Positions 54,273 through 64,000 are shown, counted from the stretch's first letter. The stretch: DNA of 64,000 nt from Buchnera aphidicola (Macrosiphoniella sanborni) (GCF_005080885.1 NZ_CP034864.1:124001-188000); one strand, 5' to 3'. A program made the numbers and translations. Notes: generated by a model not told the origin, from the sequence alone.

Positions 54273-55103
54273 ATGAATATTAAACATTGGATAAATCATA
54301 CTATTAAAAAACTATATTTTTCCGAAAATCCACAATATGAAGCTAGATTATTACTGTCTTATGTTTCTGAGTATGATTATAGTTTTATTATGAAATCAGA
54401 TGACATCTTGTTAACTAGAAAACAACATAAACTATTAAATAGTTTAATTAATCGTAGATCTTTAGGAGAACCAATAGCTTATATAATCGAAGAAAAAGAA
54501 TTTTGGTCTTTGTCTTTACGTGTTTCATGTGATACTCTTATCCCTAGACCTGATACAGAAATTTTAGTAGAACAAGCATTATCTAAAATTCAAAATAATT
54601 TTTCAATTCTTGATTTAGGTACTGGATCCGGAGCAATTGCTTTAGCATTAGCAAGTATGTGTTCTGATTGTGAAATTATTGGTGTTGATAAATCAAAAAA
54701 AGCACTCAAAATAGCATGTATTAACGCATTTAAATTAAATTTTAAAAATGTTTTTTTTCATTATAGCAATTGGTTTTCAAATATTAATAAAAAATTTAAT
54801 ATTATTATAAGTAATCCACCATATATTAGTACAAAAGAAATAAAACTTTTAAAAAAAGATATTTTTTTTGAACCATTTAATGCTTTGATAGCTGATCAAG
54901 ATGGTTTATCTGAAATTAAAAAAATTATAAAAAAAGCAAGATATTATTTATTTTTTGGAGGTTGGTTATTAATAGAACATGGATGGAAACAGAAATTATC
55001 AGTACAAAATTTATTCAAAAAATATAATTTTTCTGAAGTGCAATCTTATCAAGATTATGGAGGAAATGATCGTGTAACTATTGGAAAAAATATAATAAAA
55101 TAA
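54273..55103 (+). CDS. prmC: release factor glutamine methyltransferase
   Basis: 276 residues (E. coli 277). N5-methylates the GGQ glutamine of RF1 and RF2. SAM-binding ILDLGTGSGAIALALA and catalytic IIISNPPYIS. Starts 5 bases past prfA without its own Shine-Dalgarno, so translational coupling is likely. An AT hairpin and T run follow. Confidence 0.97.
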   Translation: MNIKHWINHTIKKLYFSENPQYEARLLLSYVSEYDYSFIMKSDDILLTRKQHKLLNSLINRRSLGEPIAYIIEEKEFWSLSLRVSCDTLIPRPDTEILVEQALSKIQNNFSILDLGTGSGAIALALASMCSDCEIIGVDKSKKALKIACINAFKLNFKNVFFHYSNWFSNINKKFNIIISNPPYISTKEIKLLKKDIFFEPFNALIADQDGLSEIKKIIKKARYYLFFGGWLLIEHGWKQKLSVQNLFKKYNFSEVQSYQDYGGNDRVTIGKNIIK

Positions 55104-55110
55104 AATTTAT

Positions 55111-55142
55111 AATATTTTATAAAATAAAAAATATTTTTTTTT
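55111..55142 (+). terminator. possible terminator after prmC
   Basis: 8-bp AT-only stem (55111-55118 with 55128-55135), 9-base loop and seven T (55136-55142), 7 bases past the prmC stop. Placement is right; composition makes it weak evidence. Confidence 0.4.
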
Positions 55143-55228
55143 AATATAGAATATATAAATTTAATCAAATTTGTATTATTTAAATTTTCGTTATTTTAAA
55201 AATTTTAAAAAATTTATTACTAAAACAT

Positions 55229-56038
55229 ATGAAATCTCTTTCTAATATTGATTTTTCTAAATTATCACTTTTTGATTCTATTATTATTGCTTCTCAGGTT
55301 ATTCGAAAAGATTTTCCTGCAAACTGTGTTCTATCTGAATTAAAAAGTAAAATAAAAGAAGCTAAATCTTATATATCATCAGAAAATCAACCTAATAAAC
55401 AATTAAAAAAATTATTAGAATTGTTTTATGTTCATTGGAATTTTGGTGGAGCTAGTGGTATTTATAAACTTTCTGATGTAATGTGGATTGATAATGTATT
55501 AAAGACACGTCAAGGAACAGCAGTGTCTTTAGGAGTTCTTTTTTTACACATTGCTCAAGAATTAAATTTGCCATTAAATCCTGTTGTTTTTCCAACTCAA
55601 CTTATTTTAAGAGCAGATTGGATTAATGAGAAGAAATGGCTCATTAATCCTTTTAATGGAGATATTTTAGATAAACATACATTAGAAGTATGGTTAAAAG
55701 GTAATATTAGCCCAACAGCAGAATTGTATGAAAATGATTTATATAAATCGGAATCTATTACAGTTATACGTAAAATGTTAGATATATTAAAAGCTGCACT
55801 GATGGAAGAAAAAAAAATGGAATTAGCATTAAATGTTACAAATTTACTATTACATATTGATCCGAATGATCCATATGAAATTCGCGATCGTGGATTAATA
55901 TACGCTCATTTAGAATGTAATCATGTTGCTTTAACAGATTTAATTTATTTTGTAGAACATTGTCCAGAAGATCCAATTAGTGAAATTATTAAAATTCAAA
56001 TTCACTCTATAGAACAAAAAAAAGTTATATTGCATTAA
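55229..56038 (+). CDS. sirB1: SirB1-family protein (YchA-like), function unknown
   Basis: 269 residues, the same length as E. coli YchA/SirB1. The N-terminal transglutaminase-like region has RQGTAVSLGVLFLHIA and PVVFPTQLILR; the C-terminal TPR-like part has DPYEIRDRGLIYAHLECNHVALTDL and ends near-identically to E. coli (ISE-I-IQ). Its biochemical role is not established. It stays beside prfA-prmC as in E. coli, where sirB2 lies between and is missing here. High conservation of the C-terminal block argues for a selected function. Confidence 0.93.
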   Translation: MKSLSNIDFSKLSLFDSIIIASQVIRKDFPANCVLSELKSKIKEAKSYISSENQPNKQLKKLLELFYVHWNFGGASGIYKLSDVMWIDNVLKTRQGTAVSLGVLFLHIAQELNLPLNPVVFPTQLILRADWINEKKWLINPFNGDILDKHTLEVWLKGNISPTAELYENDLYKSESITVIRKMLDILKAALMEEKKMELALNVTNLLLHIDPNDPYEIRDRGLIYAHLECNHVALTDLIYFVEHCPEDPISEIIKIQIHSIEQKKVILH

Positions 56039-56043
56039 ATTTT

Positions 56044-56847
56044 TTATTGTGTAATTGGTAAATTACGTTTATGTAATGTCTTAAAGTATAATGTTTCAAT
56101 TATTTTTTGTTTGTGTGAATCTATTTTTTTTCCTTCTAAATAAGAATCAATGACATTATATGTAACACCTAAAATAGATTCATCATCTTGTTGAGGATAA
56201 TTATCTTCTAAGTCAGCCATAGGCTTTTTAGAATATAAATGTTTAGGAGAATTTAATTCTTTTAATAATAATCGACCTTGTCTTTTATTTAAATGATAAA
56301 TTGGATTAATGTCTGTTCCACCATCACCAAATTTTGTAAAAAATCCAGTAAGATGTTCTGCTGCGTTTCCTGTTCCAACGACTAGACCATTATACATAGC
56401 AGAAACACTATATTGTACTTTCATTCTTTCTCGAGCTTTTTCATTACCTCGTACATAATCTGAAATTATAATTCCTGATTTTTGTAAAGATTTTTCACTT
56501 CTTAAAACTGCTTGTTTGATGTTAATGTTAAAAATTTGATCTGGTTTTATGAAATGAATAGCATCTTGACAATCTTGTTCATCAGATTGAATTCCATATG
56601 GCATTCTTAATGCGATAAATTTATAATAAGTGTTGTTTGTTTCATGTCTTAACTCTTGAATAGTCATTTGACATAATTTTGCTGTTAATGTGGAATCTTG
56701 ACCTCCACTAATACCTACTATTAAAGATTTTAGAGAAAGATTTTGCAATAGATATTTTTTTAGAAAATTAATACAATTTTGAATTTCAATTTTTGGAATA
56801 ATTACTGATTTTACTTTCATTAATTTTATAATTTTTTTTTGTAACAT
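56044..56847 (-). CDS. nadE: NAD synthetase, ammonia-dependent
   Basis: 267 residues (E. coli 275), no glutaminase domain, so it uses free ammonia. PP-loop ATPase motif [15 protein letters not shown], conserved [28 protein letters not shown] and the DNA-like basic motif LNKRQGRLL. Amidates nicotinic acid adenine dinucleotide to NAD, the coenzyme of complex I substrates. Convergent with sirB1 (5 bases apart) and divergent from ackA. Confidence 0.97.
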   Translation of the reverse strand: MLQKKIIKLMKVKSVIIPKIEIQNCINFLKKYLLQNLSLKSLIVGISGGQDSTLTAKLCQMTIQELRHETNNTYYKFIALRMPYGIQSDEQDCQDAIHFIKPDQIFNINIKQAVLRSEKSLQKSGIIISDYVRGNEKARERMKVQYSVSAMYNGLVVGTGNAAEHLTGFFTKFGDGGTDINPIYHLNKRQGRLLLKELNSPKHLYSKKPMADLEDNYPQQDDESILGVTYNVIDSYLEGKKIDSHKQKIIETLYFKTLHKRNLPITQ

Positions 56848-56905
56848 AACAGTCTCTTAATTATTAGTAAAATAAAATATTTTTGAATTTAACTATATTA
56901 TAATT

Positions 56906-58123
56906 GTGGATAATAAATTGAATAATTTAATTTTAGTTTTAAATTGTGGTAGTTCTTCTATAAAATTTGCAATATTAGATCCTAAAAATGAAAAAAAATA
57001 TTTATCTGGTATTGTAGAATGTTTATTTTTATCAGAAACATATATTAAATGGTGTTGTTTAGAAAAAAAATATTATAAAAAAATAGGTTCAAATATGAAC
57101 CATGAAGATGCTTTAAATTTTATTATAGATGAAGTTTTATTAAAACAAAAAAATATTTTTAATAATATAATAGGGATAGGACATAGAGTAGTACATGGAG
57201 GTAATGAAATTAAAAAATCTAGTTTAATTAATGACTATGTCATAACTTGTATTAAAAAATATATTTGTTTTGCGCCATTACATAATCCAGCAAATTTAAT
57301 TGGAATTCAAACAGTTATAAAAAAATATCCTATTTTATCAGATAAAAATGTAGCAGTTTTTGATACATCTTTTTATCAAAATATGCCTGAAAGTTCTTTT
57401 TTGTATGCCATACCATACAACTTTTATAAAAAATATCAAATTAGACGTTATGGTGCGCATGGTATCAGTCATAAGTATGTTTCTTATAAAATTTCTGTTA
57501 TTTTAAATAAAAAATTTGATTCTTTAAACTTAATTACATGTCATTTAGGTAACGGATGTTCAATTGCAGCTATTTGTAATGGAGTATGTGTCGATACTTC
57601 TATGGGATTAACACCTTTAGAAGGTTTAGTTATGGGTACACGAAGTGGAGATATAGATCCTGCAATTATTTTTTTTATGTATAAACAACTTAATATGAGT
57701 ATAGATGAAATTGAAATGATTTTAAATAAAAAATCAGGTTTATTAGGTTTAAGTGGTGTTAGTAGTGATTTTCGTTATTTCGAGAAACAATATCATTTAA
57801 CAGAAAAAGCAAAAAGATCTGTTCAAGTTTTTTGTCATCGTTTATCTAAATATATTGCAAGTTATATGAGTTTAATGGAAAATCGTTTAGATGCAGTAAT
57901 TTTTACTGGTGGTATTGGAGAAAACGTATCTTTAATTCGAGAATTAGTTTTTTCTAAACTTTTTTTATTAGGTTTTAAAATTAATTCTAAACTTAATTGT
58001 TCTACTGTAGGAGGAAAATCAGGATTGATTACTGAATCCTCTTCTCATCCAGTATTTGTGATTGCAACAGATGAAGAATTAGCAATAGCTAAAGAAACTA
58101 TTAAGATAATTAATAAAAAATAG
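56906..58123 (+). CDS. ackA: acetate kinase, GTG start
   Basis: 405 residues (E. coli 400). Interconverts acetate plus ATP and acetyl phosphate. LVLNCGSSSIKFAI near the N-terminus, GHRVVHGG, FDTSFYQNMP, HLGNGCSIAAI, DTSMGLTPLEGLVMGTRSGD and GGIGENV. GTG at 56906 is the only start upstream of the conserved N-terminus that fits; no Shine-Dalgarno is visible. It pairs with pta 64 bases downstream. Confidence 0.96.
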   Translation: MDNKLNNLILVLNCGSSSIKFAILDPKNEKKYLSGIVECLFLSETYIKWCCLEKKYYKKIGSNMNHEDALNFIIDEVLLKQKNIFNNIIGIGHRVVHGGNEIKKSSLINDYVITCIKKYICFAPLHNPANLIGIQTVIKKYPILSDKNVAVFDTSFYQNMPESSFLYAIPYNFYKKYQIRRYGAHGISHKYVSYKISVILNKKFDSLNLITCHLGNGCSIAAICNGVCVDTSMGLTPLEGLVMGTRSGDIDPAIIFFMYKQLNMSIDEIEMILNKKSGLLGLSGVSSDFRYFEKQYHLTEKAKRSVQVFCHRLSKYIASYMSLMENRLDAVIFTGGIGENVSLIRELVFSKLFLLGFKINSKLNCSTVGGKSGLITESSSHPVFVIATDEELAIAKETIKIINKK

Positions 58124-58186
58124 TTATTTTAGTGTGAGTTTTATTTATATTAAAAATAGATATATAAAAATATATATAGGATAATT

Positions 58187-60322
58187 ATGTCGCGTATTAT
58201 AATGTTAATTCCTTTAGATCAAGATGTTGGTTTAACTACAATAAGTTTAAGTATTGTTTATTTTTTTTATAAACAACGAATCAATAAACAATCTTCTCAA
58301 TCTATATTATATTTCTCTTGCATAAAAAATCAATTAGATCACACTACATTAATTATTAAAAAATATTTTTCTAAATTTATTCATATATTGGATGATATAG
58401 ATTTTTCAAAGTCTTTTTTTGATTCTCCAGAATATATATCTTTATTTAATCAAGTGATGGAAATATGTTATAAAAAAAAAAAAATACATGAATTAATTTT
58501 AATTAAAGGTATAAAGAAGAATCAGAATATTAATTCTGCAAAAATTAATTATGATCTTTCTCAAAATCTTGATGCAGAAATAATATTTATAGCTAATTTA
58601 AATAATAATTCTAAACAATGTATTAAAAACAAAGAAGAAGAAATACATTTTTTTTTAAGACAGTACCGATATAAAAATGTTTTAGGTATTATTTTTAATA
58701 AAATTAACAACCCTTTTTTTTTAGAAAGAACAAATTCTCTTATAAAGAAACTAATGATTTTAAAAGAATTTAATAAAACAACAAAGCAGATAGAAATTTC
58801 AAAAAAAAATTTTACAGATGATTTTCTTTCGGTGATAGCTTGTATTCCTTGGAATAGAAATATTATACAAATCAATATTTTAGATATTTTTTATTTTTTA
58901 AATATAGAATATATTTATTTAATAAAAAATAAAAATCATATTATAGAAGAAATAATTATATTTGATGAAAGTAGTGAAAATATGTTAAAAAAAAAGTATT
59001 TAAATACTTTAGTAATTGTTTCTTTTAGTCGTATAGATAATTTTATAAACATTATAAAATTATTAGATCTCAAAAATAATAATATTTGTTGCGTAATATT
59101 CACGGGAGCGTTTGACTCAAAAAAAAATATTATTCTTTTATGCAGGTTATTAATTAAAAAATCTATTTCTGTTTTTTTTACAAAAAAATATACAATAGAT
59201 ATATTATCTAAATTACAAAATTTTAATTATAATATTACTTTCAAAGATGATCTTTATATTAAAAAATTACAAAAATTTATTTCTAGTTTTTTTGATTTTT
59301 CTAATATTTTTTTTATAAATAAAAATAATAATTATATCAAGACATATTCACCAAAAGAATTTTGTTATCGTTTAAAAATTCTATCACAGAAAAAAAATAA
59401 ACGTATTATATTACCAGAATCATATGATGTTCGAATTTTAAGAGCAGTTTCAATATGTAATACAGATAATATTGCACAATGTGTATTATTAGGAGATTCT
59501 CAAAAAATTTATCAAATAGCATGTAATAATAATATTAATTTACATAAAAATGTTGAAATTATTAATCCTTCTCTTATAAAAAGAAAATATGTTTCACGTC
59601 TTTTAGAAATTCGAAAAGATAAAAGTTTGGATCAATTAACTGCTGAGAAACAAATAGAAAATAATATTTTTTTAGCAACTTTAATATTAGAAGCTAATCA
59701 AGTAGACGGATTAGTTGCTGGGGCAATTAATAAAACATCAGATACTATACGTCCAGCATTACAGATTATTAAAACACATCCTAATAATTTTTTAGTATCA
59801 TCTATTTTTTTTATGTTATTACCAAATACAGTTTTAATTTATAGTGATTGCGGTATTAACATAGATCCTAATTCAGAAGAATTAGCAGAAATAGCAATTC
59901 AATCAGCGGAGTCATCAAAAATATTTGGAATAGAACCACGTATTGCTATGTTATCTTATTCAACTGGTTATTCTGGAAGTGGGTCTCAAGTTGAAAAAAT
60001 AAGAAAAGCTACTAAGATTGTTAAAAATAAAAGACCTGATTTAATTATTGATGGTCCTATTCAATATGATGCTGCTATTTCAGAATCAATTCGTAAATTA
60101 AAAGCACCATATTCACCGATCGTAGGATCGGCGAATGTATTTATTTTTCCGGATTTAAATTCTGGGAACATAGCTTATAAAGCTGTGCAACGTTCTGCAA
60201 ATATAATGTCTATTGGTCCAATATTACAGGGATTAAGAAAACCAGTAAATGATTTATCACGAGGTGCTTCAGTAGAAGAGATAATTTATACTATTGCATT
60301 AACATCAATTCAATCTGAATAA
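58187..60322 (+). CDS. pta: phosphate acetyltransferase (long, two-domain form)
   Basis: 711 residues (E. coli 714). Converts acetyl-CoA and phosphate to acetyl phosphate. The C-terminal catalytic domain (about residue 390 on) is well conserved: RIILPESYDVRILRA, DGLVAGAINKTSDTIRPALQ, SSIFFMLLP, GPIQYDAA and VFIFPDLNSGN. The N-terminal P-loop-like and DRTGG domains are strongly diverged; the first loop reads LIPLDQDVGLTT where E. coli has a glycine-containing GTSVGLTS. A13 at 58472-58484 lies in frame. Starts after a clear AGGA. Confidence 0.97.
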   Translation: MSRIIMLIPLDQDVGLTTISLSIVYFFYKQRINKQSSQSILYFSCIKNQLDHTTLIIKKYFSKFIHILDDIDFSKSFFDSPEYISLFNQVMEICYKKKKIHELILIKGIKKNQNINSAKINYDLSQNLDAEIIFIANLNNNSKQCIKNKEEEIHFFLRQYRYKNVLGIIFNKINNPFFLERTNSLIKKLMILKEFNKTTKQIEISKKNFTDDFLSVIACIPWNRNIIQINILDIFYFLNIEYIYLIKNKNHIIEEIIIFDESSENMLKKKYLNTLVIVSFSRIDNFINIIKLLDLKNNNICCVIFTGAFDSKKNIILLCRLLIKKSISVFFTKKYTIDILSKLQNFNYNITFKDDLYIKKLQKFISSFFDFSNIFFINKNNNYIKTYSPKEFCYRLKILSQKKNKRIILPESYDVRILRAVSICNTDNIAQCVLLGDSQKIYQIACNNNINLHKNVEIINPSLIKRKYVSRLLEIRKDKSLDQLTAEKQIENNIFLATLILEANQVDGLVAGAINKTSDTIRPALQIIKTHPNNFLVSSIFFMLLPNTVLIYSDCGINIDPNSEELAEIAIQSAESSKIFGIEPRIAMLSYSTGYSGSGSQVEKIRKATKIVKNKRPDLIIDGPIQYDAAISESIRKLKAPYSPIVGSANVFIFPDLNSGNIAYKAVQRSANIMSIGPILQGLRKPVNDLSRGASVEEIIYTIALTSIQSE

Positions 60323-60348
60323 TATAGTAGATTTTTATAATTTTTATT

Positions 60349-60612
60349 TTAAATTTTAATTATAATATCGCCATATGGTTTACAACAACATGGAAGTATG
60401 TCTTTTTTTTTTAATAAAGCAGCCATTGGCTGTTTTATTAAATAAAATACTTTTCCTTTGATTAATTCAATTCTGCATATACCACAATATCCAGAACAAC
60501 ATTGATATTCTATATAAACTTTATTTATTTGTAATACAGATAATAGTGAAATATTGTCTTTATAAATAATTTTTTTTTGAACATTTATTATTTTAATAAT
60601 AGCATTTTTCAT
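60349..60612 (-). CDS. yfaE: YfaE, [2Fe-2S] ferredoxin for ribonucleotide reductase
   Basis: 87 residues (E. coli 84). Plant-type ferredoxin pattern with cysteines in EYQCCSGYCGICR and the last ligand in ILPCCC. In E. coli YfaE supplies electrons to build and maintain the diferric-tyrosyl radical of NrdB. It starts 3 bases after nrdB, completing nrdA-nrdB-yfaE as in E. coli. Confidence 0.95.
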   Translation of the reverse strand: MKNAIIKIINVQKKIIYKDNISLLSVLQINKVYIEYQCCSGYCGICRIELIKGKVFYLIKQPMAALLKKKDILPCCCKPYGDIIIKI

Positions 60613-60615
60613 ATT

Positions 60616-61746
60616 TTATAATTGAAATTTTTTAAATTCATGATCAGATATCTCTGAATCAATTTGACCGACTAAATATGAACTAATTTCTGTTTCTTGA
60701 GGTGCGTTTTGTATATAATCAGAAGTTAACCAATCGTTAATCCAAGGAATAGGGTTAGATTTTTTTTGAAAAAGAGGAGAAAAACCAAGAGATTGAATAC
60801 GAATATTAGTAATATATTCTATATACTGAAATAAAATATCTTTATTTAATCCAAGCATAGAACCATTTTTAAATAGATATTCAGCCCATTGTTTTTCTTG
60901 TTGCGAAGCTATAAGAAATATATTAATTGCTTCTTTTTTAGACTCTAAAATTATATTTTTCATATCTTTATCATGTTCTATATTACTTAAGATGTTTAAT
61001 ATGTGTTGTGTCCCCGTTAAATGTAATGCTTCATCACGTGCTATTAATCTAATAATTTTTGCATTACCTTCCATAATTTCTCTTTCTGCAAATGCAAATG
61101 AGCATGCAAAACTAACATAGAATCTAATGGCTTCTAAAACATTAACGCTAATTAAACATAGATATAGTTTTTTTTTTAAAGACTTTAAATTTATATCAAT
61201 TTTCTTTTGATTAATCATATGAATACCTTCACCTAATAAATGCCAATAACTAGTGAGTTCGATTAATTCATCATAATAAATAGAAATATTTTGTGCGCGA
61301 TTATTAATATGTTTATTTGAAATAATATCTTCAAATATCAAAGAAGGAGAATTAAAAATATTTCTAATAATATATGTATAAGAACGTGAATGAATAGTTT
61401 CTGAAAAAGACCATGTTTCAATCCATGTTTCTAGTTCAGGAATAGAAATAATTGGTAAAAAGGCGATGTTTGGACTCCTCCCTTGAATTGAATCAAGTAA
61501 TGTTTGATATTTTAAATTACTAATAAAAATATGTTTTTCATGATCAGGTAAGTTTTGAAAATCGATTCGATCACGAGAAAGATCTACTTCTTCAGGTCTC
61601 CAAAAAAATGATAATTGTTTTTCAATTAATTGTTCAAATATGTTGTATTTTTGTTGATCATATCGTGCAATATTGACAGGTTGTCCAAAAAACATTGGTT
61701 CTTTAAGTTGATCATTTTTTTTTTTTGAAAAAATTGTATAAGACAT
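60616..61746 (-). CDS. nrdB: ribonucleoside-diphosphate reductase beta subunit (class Ia)
   Basis: 376 residues (E. coli 376). Diiron-radical subunit: Asp85, Glu116, His119 and the radical Tyr123 (counting Met; Tyr122 in E. coli numbering) lie in LLDSIQG and [18 protein letters not shown]; later ligands in EGIHM-type and [12 protein letters not shown] stretches. The C-terminus KKFQL docks to NrdA. A T12 run (61715-61726) encodes a Lys3-Asn tract near the start. It lies 47 bases after nrdA. Confidence 0.98.
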   Translation of the reverse strand: MSYTIFSKKKNDQLKEPMFFGQPVNIARYDQQKYNIFEQLIEKQLSFFWRPEEVDLSRDRIDFQNLPDHEKHIFISNLKYQTLLDSIQGRSPNIAFLPIISIPELETWIETWSFSETIHSRSYTYIIRNIFNSPSLIFEDIISNKHINNRAQNISIYYDELIELTSYWHLLGEGIHMINQKKIDINLKSLKKKLYLCLISVNVLEAIRFYVSFACSFAFAEREIMEGNAKIIRLIARDEALHLTGTQHILNILSNIEHDKDMKNIILESKKEAINIFLIASQQEKQWAEYLFKNGSMLGLNKDILFQYIEYITNIRIQSLGFSPLFQKKSNPIPWINDWLTSDYIQNAPQETEISSYLVGQIDSEISDHEFKKFQL

Positions 61747-61793
61747 AGATATTTAACCTTAATTAACCTAAAATTAAATTTAATTATATATTT

Positions 61794-64000
61794 TTATATA
61801 GTACATGAACCACTTTCACATATGTTTTCGAATTGAGATTCAGATATAATATTTTTCTGATCTTCAGAACCATCGCGAGTATTTTGATAATATAATGTTT
61901 TTATACCAAGTTGATAAGAGAATAGTAAATCATATAAAAGTTGTTTCATGGGAATTTTGTTATTTAAAAATTTTTTTGGATCATAATTAGTATTAACTGA
62001 AATAGATTGATCAATAAATTTTTGCATAATACCAGCAAGTTGTAAATATCCTATATTATTTGGCATCTCCCAAAGTAATTCGTATTCTGATTTTAGTTTT
62101 TTATATTCTGGTACTACTTGTCTTAATATTCCATCTTTAGATACCTTAATACTAACAAAACCTCTTGGAGGTTCAATTCCATTGGTTGCATTAGATATTT
62201 GAGAAGATGTTTCTGAAGGCATTAAAGCAGATAATGTTGAATTTCTTAAACCATATTGTTTTATTTTTAAACGTAATTTATCCCAATTAAAATGGAGTGG
62301 TTCATGACATATTTTGTCAATATCTTTTTTATATGTATCAATAGGAAGTTTACCTAAATAATAATTAGTATGATGAAATAAAGAACATTTTCCTTTTTCT
62401 TTTGCTAGTTGACAAGAAGCTTCTAATAAATAATATTGCATAGCTTCAAAAGTTCTATGTGTTAAATTTTTTGCGCTACCATCTGAATAACGAACTTTGT
62501 TTTTAGCTAAGTAATAAGCAAAATTAATTACTCCAATTCCCAGAGAACGTCTAGACATAGCTGATTTTTTAGCTGATATTACTGGGTAATTTTGATATTC
62601 TAATATTTCATCAAGAGCGCGAACAGATAATATTGATAATTCTTTTAATTCATCAAGACTTTTAATCATACCTAAATTAAAAGCTGATAACGTACATAGT
62701 GCAACTTCTCCATTCATATCATTAACATCGTTTAATGCTTTTGTTGGTAAAGTAATTTCTAAGCATAAATTAGATTGTCTTATTGGCGCAAGAAGAGGAT
62801 TAAATGAACTATGTGAATTGCAATGATCAACATGTTGTATATAAATACGTCCAGTAGAAGTTCGTTCTTGCATTATTAATGAAAATAATTCTAATGCTTT
62901 AATAGTTTTTTTTCTTATATTTGTATTTTTTTCATATGTTATATATATTTCTTCAAATTTTTTTTGATTAGAAAAAAAAGATTCGTATAAATCAGGAACA
63001 TCAGAAGGACTAAATAATGTTATCATTTCTCCAGACAACATTCTTTGATACATTAATTTATTAATTTGAATTGCATAGTCAATATGACGTACTCTGTTGT
63101 CTTCTATTCCTCTATTATTTTTTAATACTAACAAGCTTTCTACTTCTAAATGCCAAATAGGATAAAAAACGGTTGCAGCACCACCTCTAACTCCGCCTTG
63201 TGAACAAGATTTTACTGCACTTTGAAAATATTTATAAAAAGGTATACAACCAGTATGAAATGCTTCTCCATTTCTAATAGGACTGCCTAATGCTCGGATT
63301 TGTCCTGTATTGATACCAATTCCTGCACGTTGAGAAACATATTTAACAATTGTACTTGCAGTAGCATTAATAGAATTTAAATTATCAGCACATTCAATTA
63401 ATACACAAGAACTAAATTGACGAGTAGGTGTTCTAACGCCAGACATAATTGGTGTTGGTAAAGAAATTTTAAATGTTGAAATAGCATTATAAAAACGTTG
63501 AATGTAATTCATGCGAATATTTTTAGGGTATCGAGAAAATAAGCATGCAGATATTAAAATATATAGAAATTGTGCACTTTCATATATCTCTCCAGTGATT
63601 CGATTTTGTATTAAATATTTTCCTTCTAATTGTTTTACAGCAGCATATGAAAAATTCATATCTCTCCAATGATCAATAAAAGAATTCATATGTAAAAATT
63701 CTGAATAAGAGTAATCTTGTAATAATTTTTTGTCATATTTCCTTAATTTTACCATTTTTTTTACATGATCATATAATGCTGGTGGCGTAAATTGACCGTA
63801 AGCTTTTTTTCTAAGATGAAAAATAGCTAATCTTGCAGCCATATATTGATAATCTGGTGTTTTTTGTGATATTAGATCAGCTGCAGCTTTAATAATAGTT
63901 TCATGAATATTAATAGTAGTAATATTATTATAAAATTGAATACGAGAACATAACGCTACTTGTGATACAGAGACGTCATTTAATCCTTCTGATGCCCAAT
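61794..64000 (-). CDS. nrdA: ribonucleoside-diphosphate reductase alpha subunit, 5' end outside window
   Basis: The frame runs open to the window edge; the first full codons read WASEGLNDVSVSQV, which corresponds to about residue 28 of the 761-residue E. coli protein, so only the N-terminal tip is missing. The ATG at 63842 is internal (MAARLAIF aligns with LAARLAIF). Catalytic cysteines are in FSSCVLIE, NLCLEI and LCTLSAF; the redox pair is in the C-terminal CESGSCTI. The N-terminal ATP-cone is partly present. Reduces NDPs to dNDPs with NrdB. Confidence 0.97.
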   Translation of the reverse strand, partial: WASEGLNDVSVSQVALCSRIQFYNNITTINIHETIIKAAADLISQKTPDYQYMAARLAIFHLRKKAYGQFTPPALYDHVKKMVKLRKYDKKLLQDYSYSEFLHMNSFIDHWRDMNFSYAAVKQLEGKYLIQNRITGEIYESAQFLYILISACLFSRYPKNIRMNYIQRFYNAISTFKISLPTPIMSGVRTPTRQFSSCVLIECADNLNSINATASTIVKYVSQRAGIGINTGQIRALGSPIRNGEAFHTGCIPFYKYFQSAVKSCSQGGVRGGAATVFYPIWHLEVESLLVLKNNRGIEDNRVRHIDYAIQINKLMYQRMLSGEMITLFSPSDVPDLYESFFSNQKKFEEIYITYEKNTNIRKKTIKALELFSLIMQERTSTGRIYIQHVDHCNSHSSFNPLLAPIRQSNLCLEITLPTKALNDVNDMNGEVALCTLSAFNLGMIKSLDELKELSILSVRALDEILEYQNYPVISAKKSAMSRRSLGIGVINFAYYLAKNKVRYSDGSAKNLTHRTFEAMQYYLLEASCQLAKEKGKCSLFHHTNYYLGKLPIDTYKKDIDKICHEPLHFNWDKLRLKIKQYGLRNSTLSALMPSETSSQISNATNGIEPPRGFVSIKVSKDGILRQVVPEYKKLKSEYELLWEMPNNIGYLQLAGIMQKFIDQSISVNTNYDPKKFLNNKIPMKQLLYDLLFSYQLGIKTLYYQNTRDGSEDQKNIISESQFENICESGSCTI

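Noticed and set aside
61794-63842. nrdA taken as starting at the internal ATG 63842
   Set aside because: The same frame stays open to base 64000 and aligns with NrdA from about residue 28; the ATG falls at a position occupied by Leu in E. coli.
1-64000. tRNA or rRNA genes, CRISPR arrays, insertion sequences, prophage
   Set aside because: No T-arm consensus, direct-repeat array, transposase or phage-like frame seen in any intergenic stretch; gaps are pseudogene ruins or AT-rich spacers.

Overview
The window looks like a chromosomal segment of Buchnera aphidicola, the obligate aphid endosymbiont (a highly reduced gammaproteobacterium). Evidence seen directly: very high A+T content, proteins that read as close orthologues of E. 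coli proteins with Lys/Ile/Asn-enriched sequences, gene blocks in E. coli order with members missing at the joints, no mobile elements or paralogues, and decaying pseudogenes left in place. The species call is inference from recall of protein families; no search was run.

Layout. 1-7717 (+): 3' end of a DAHP synthase gene (aroH), then the translation block thrS-infC-rpmI-rplT, pheS-pheT and ihfA. infC keeps the rare AUU start, and a pheST attenuator-like hairpin remains without its leader peptide. 7718-9750: about 2 kb without an intact gene, which I read as the ruins of queA and tgt directly upstream of intact yajC (E. coli order queA-tgt-yajC). 10102-13088 (-): glyQ-glyS. 13639-15605: nfo, rplY (+) and a DedA-family gene (-). 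15606-17106: ruin of surA. 17107-19292: rsmA(ksgA)-apaH (+), folA (-). 19386-30016 (-): ribF-ileS-lspA-ispH-dapB-carA-carB. 30208-33707: rpsT (+), then dnaK-dnaJ (-) with a near-consensus sigma-32 promoter.

34028-49035 (+): complete 13-gene nuo operon (nuoA, B, CD, E-N) for NADH dehydrogenase I. 49344-51075 (+): folC and a cvpA-like gene frameshifted at a T10 run. 51150-53042 (-): ispE-prs. 53191-56038 (+): prfA-prmC-sirB1. 56044-56847 (-): nadE. 56906-60322 (+): ackA-pta. 60349-64000 (-): nrdA (cut by the window edge)-nrdB-yfaE.

Functionally the segment serves host provisioning (aroH, dapB, carAB, folate genes), protein synthesis (four aminoacyl-tRNA synthetases, r-proteins, IF3, RF1 and its methylase), nucleotide supply (prs, nrdAB-yfaE, carAB, folA), aerobic energy metabolism (nuo, ackA-pta), isoprenoid precursors (ispE, ispH) and chaperoning (dnaKJ). 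The main points of interest are three datable gene ruins (queA, tgt, surA), a homopolymer frameshift with possible slippage rescue, and regulatory signals that survived reduction. I found no prophage, IS, CRISPR array, tRNA or rRNA, and no candidate for a wholly new system.
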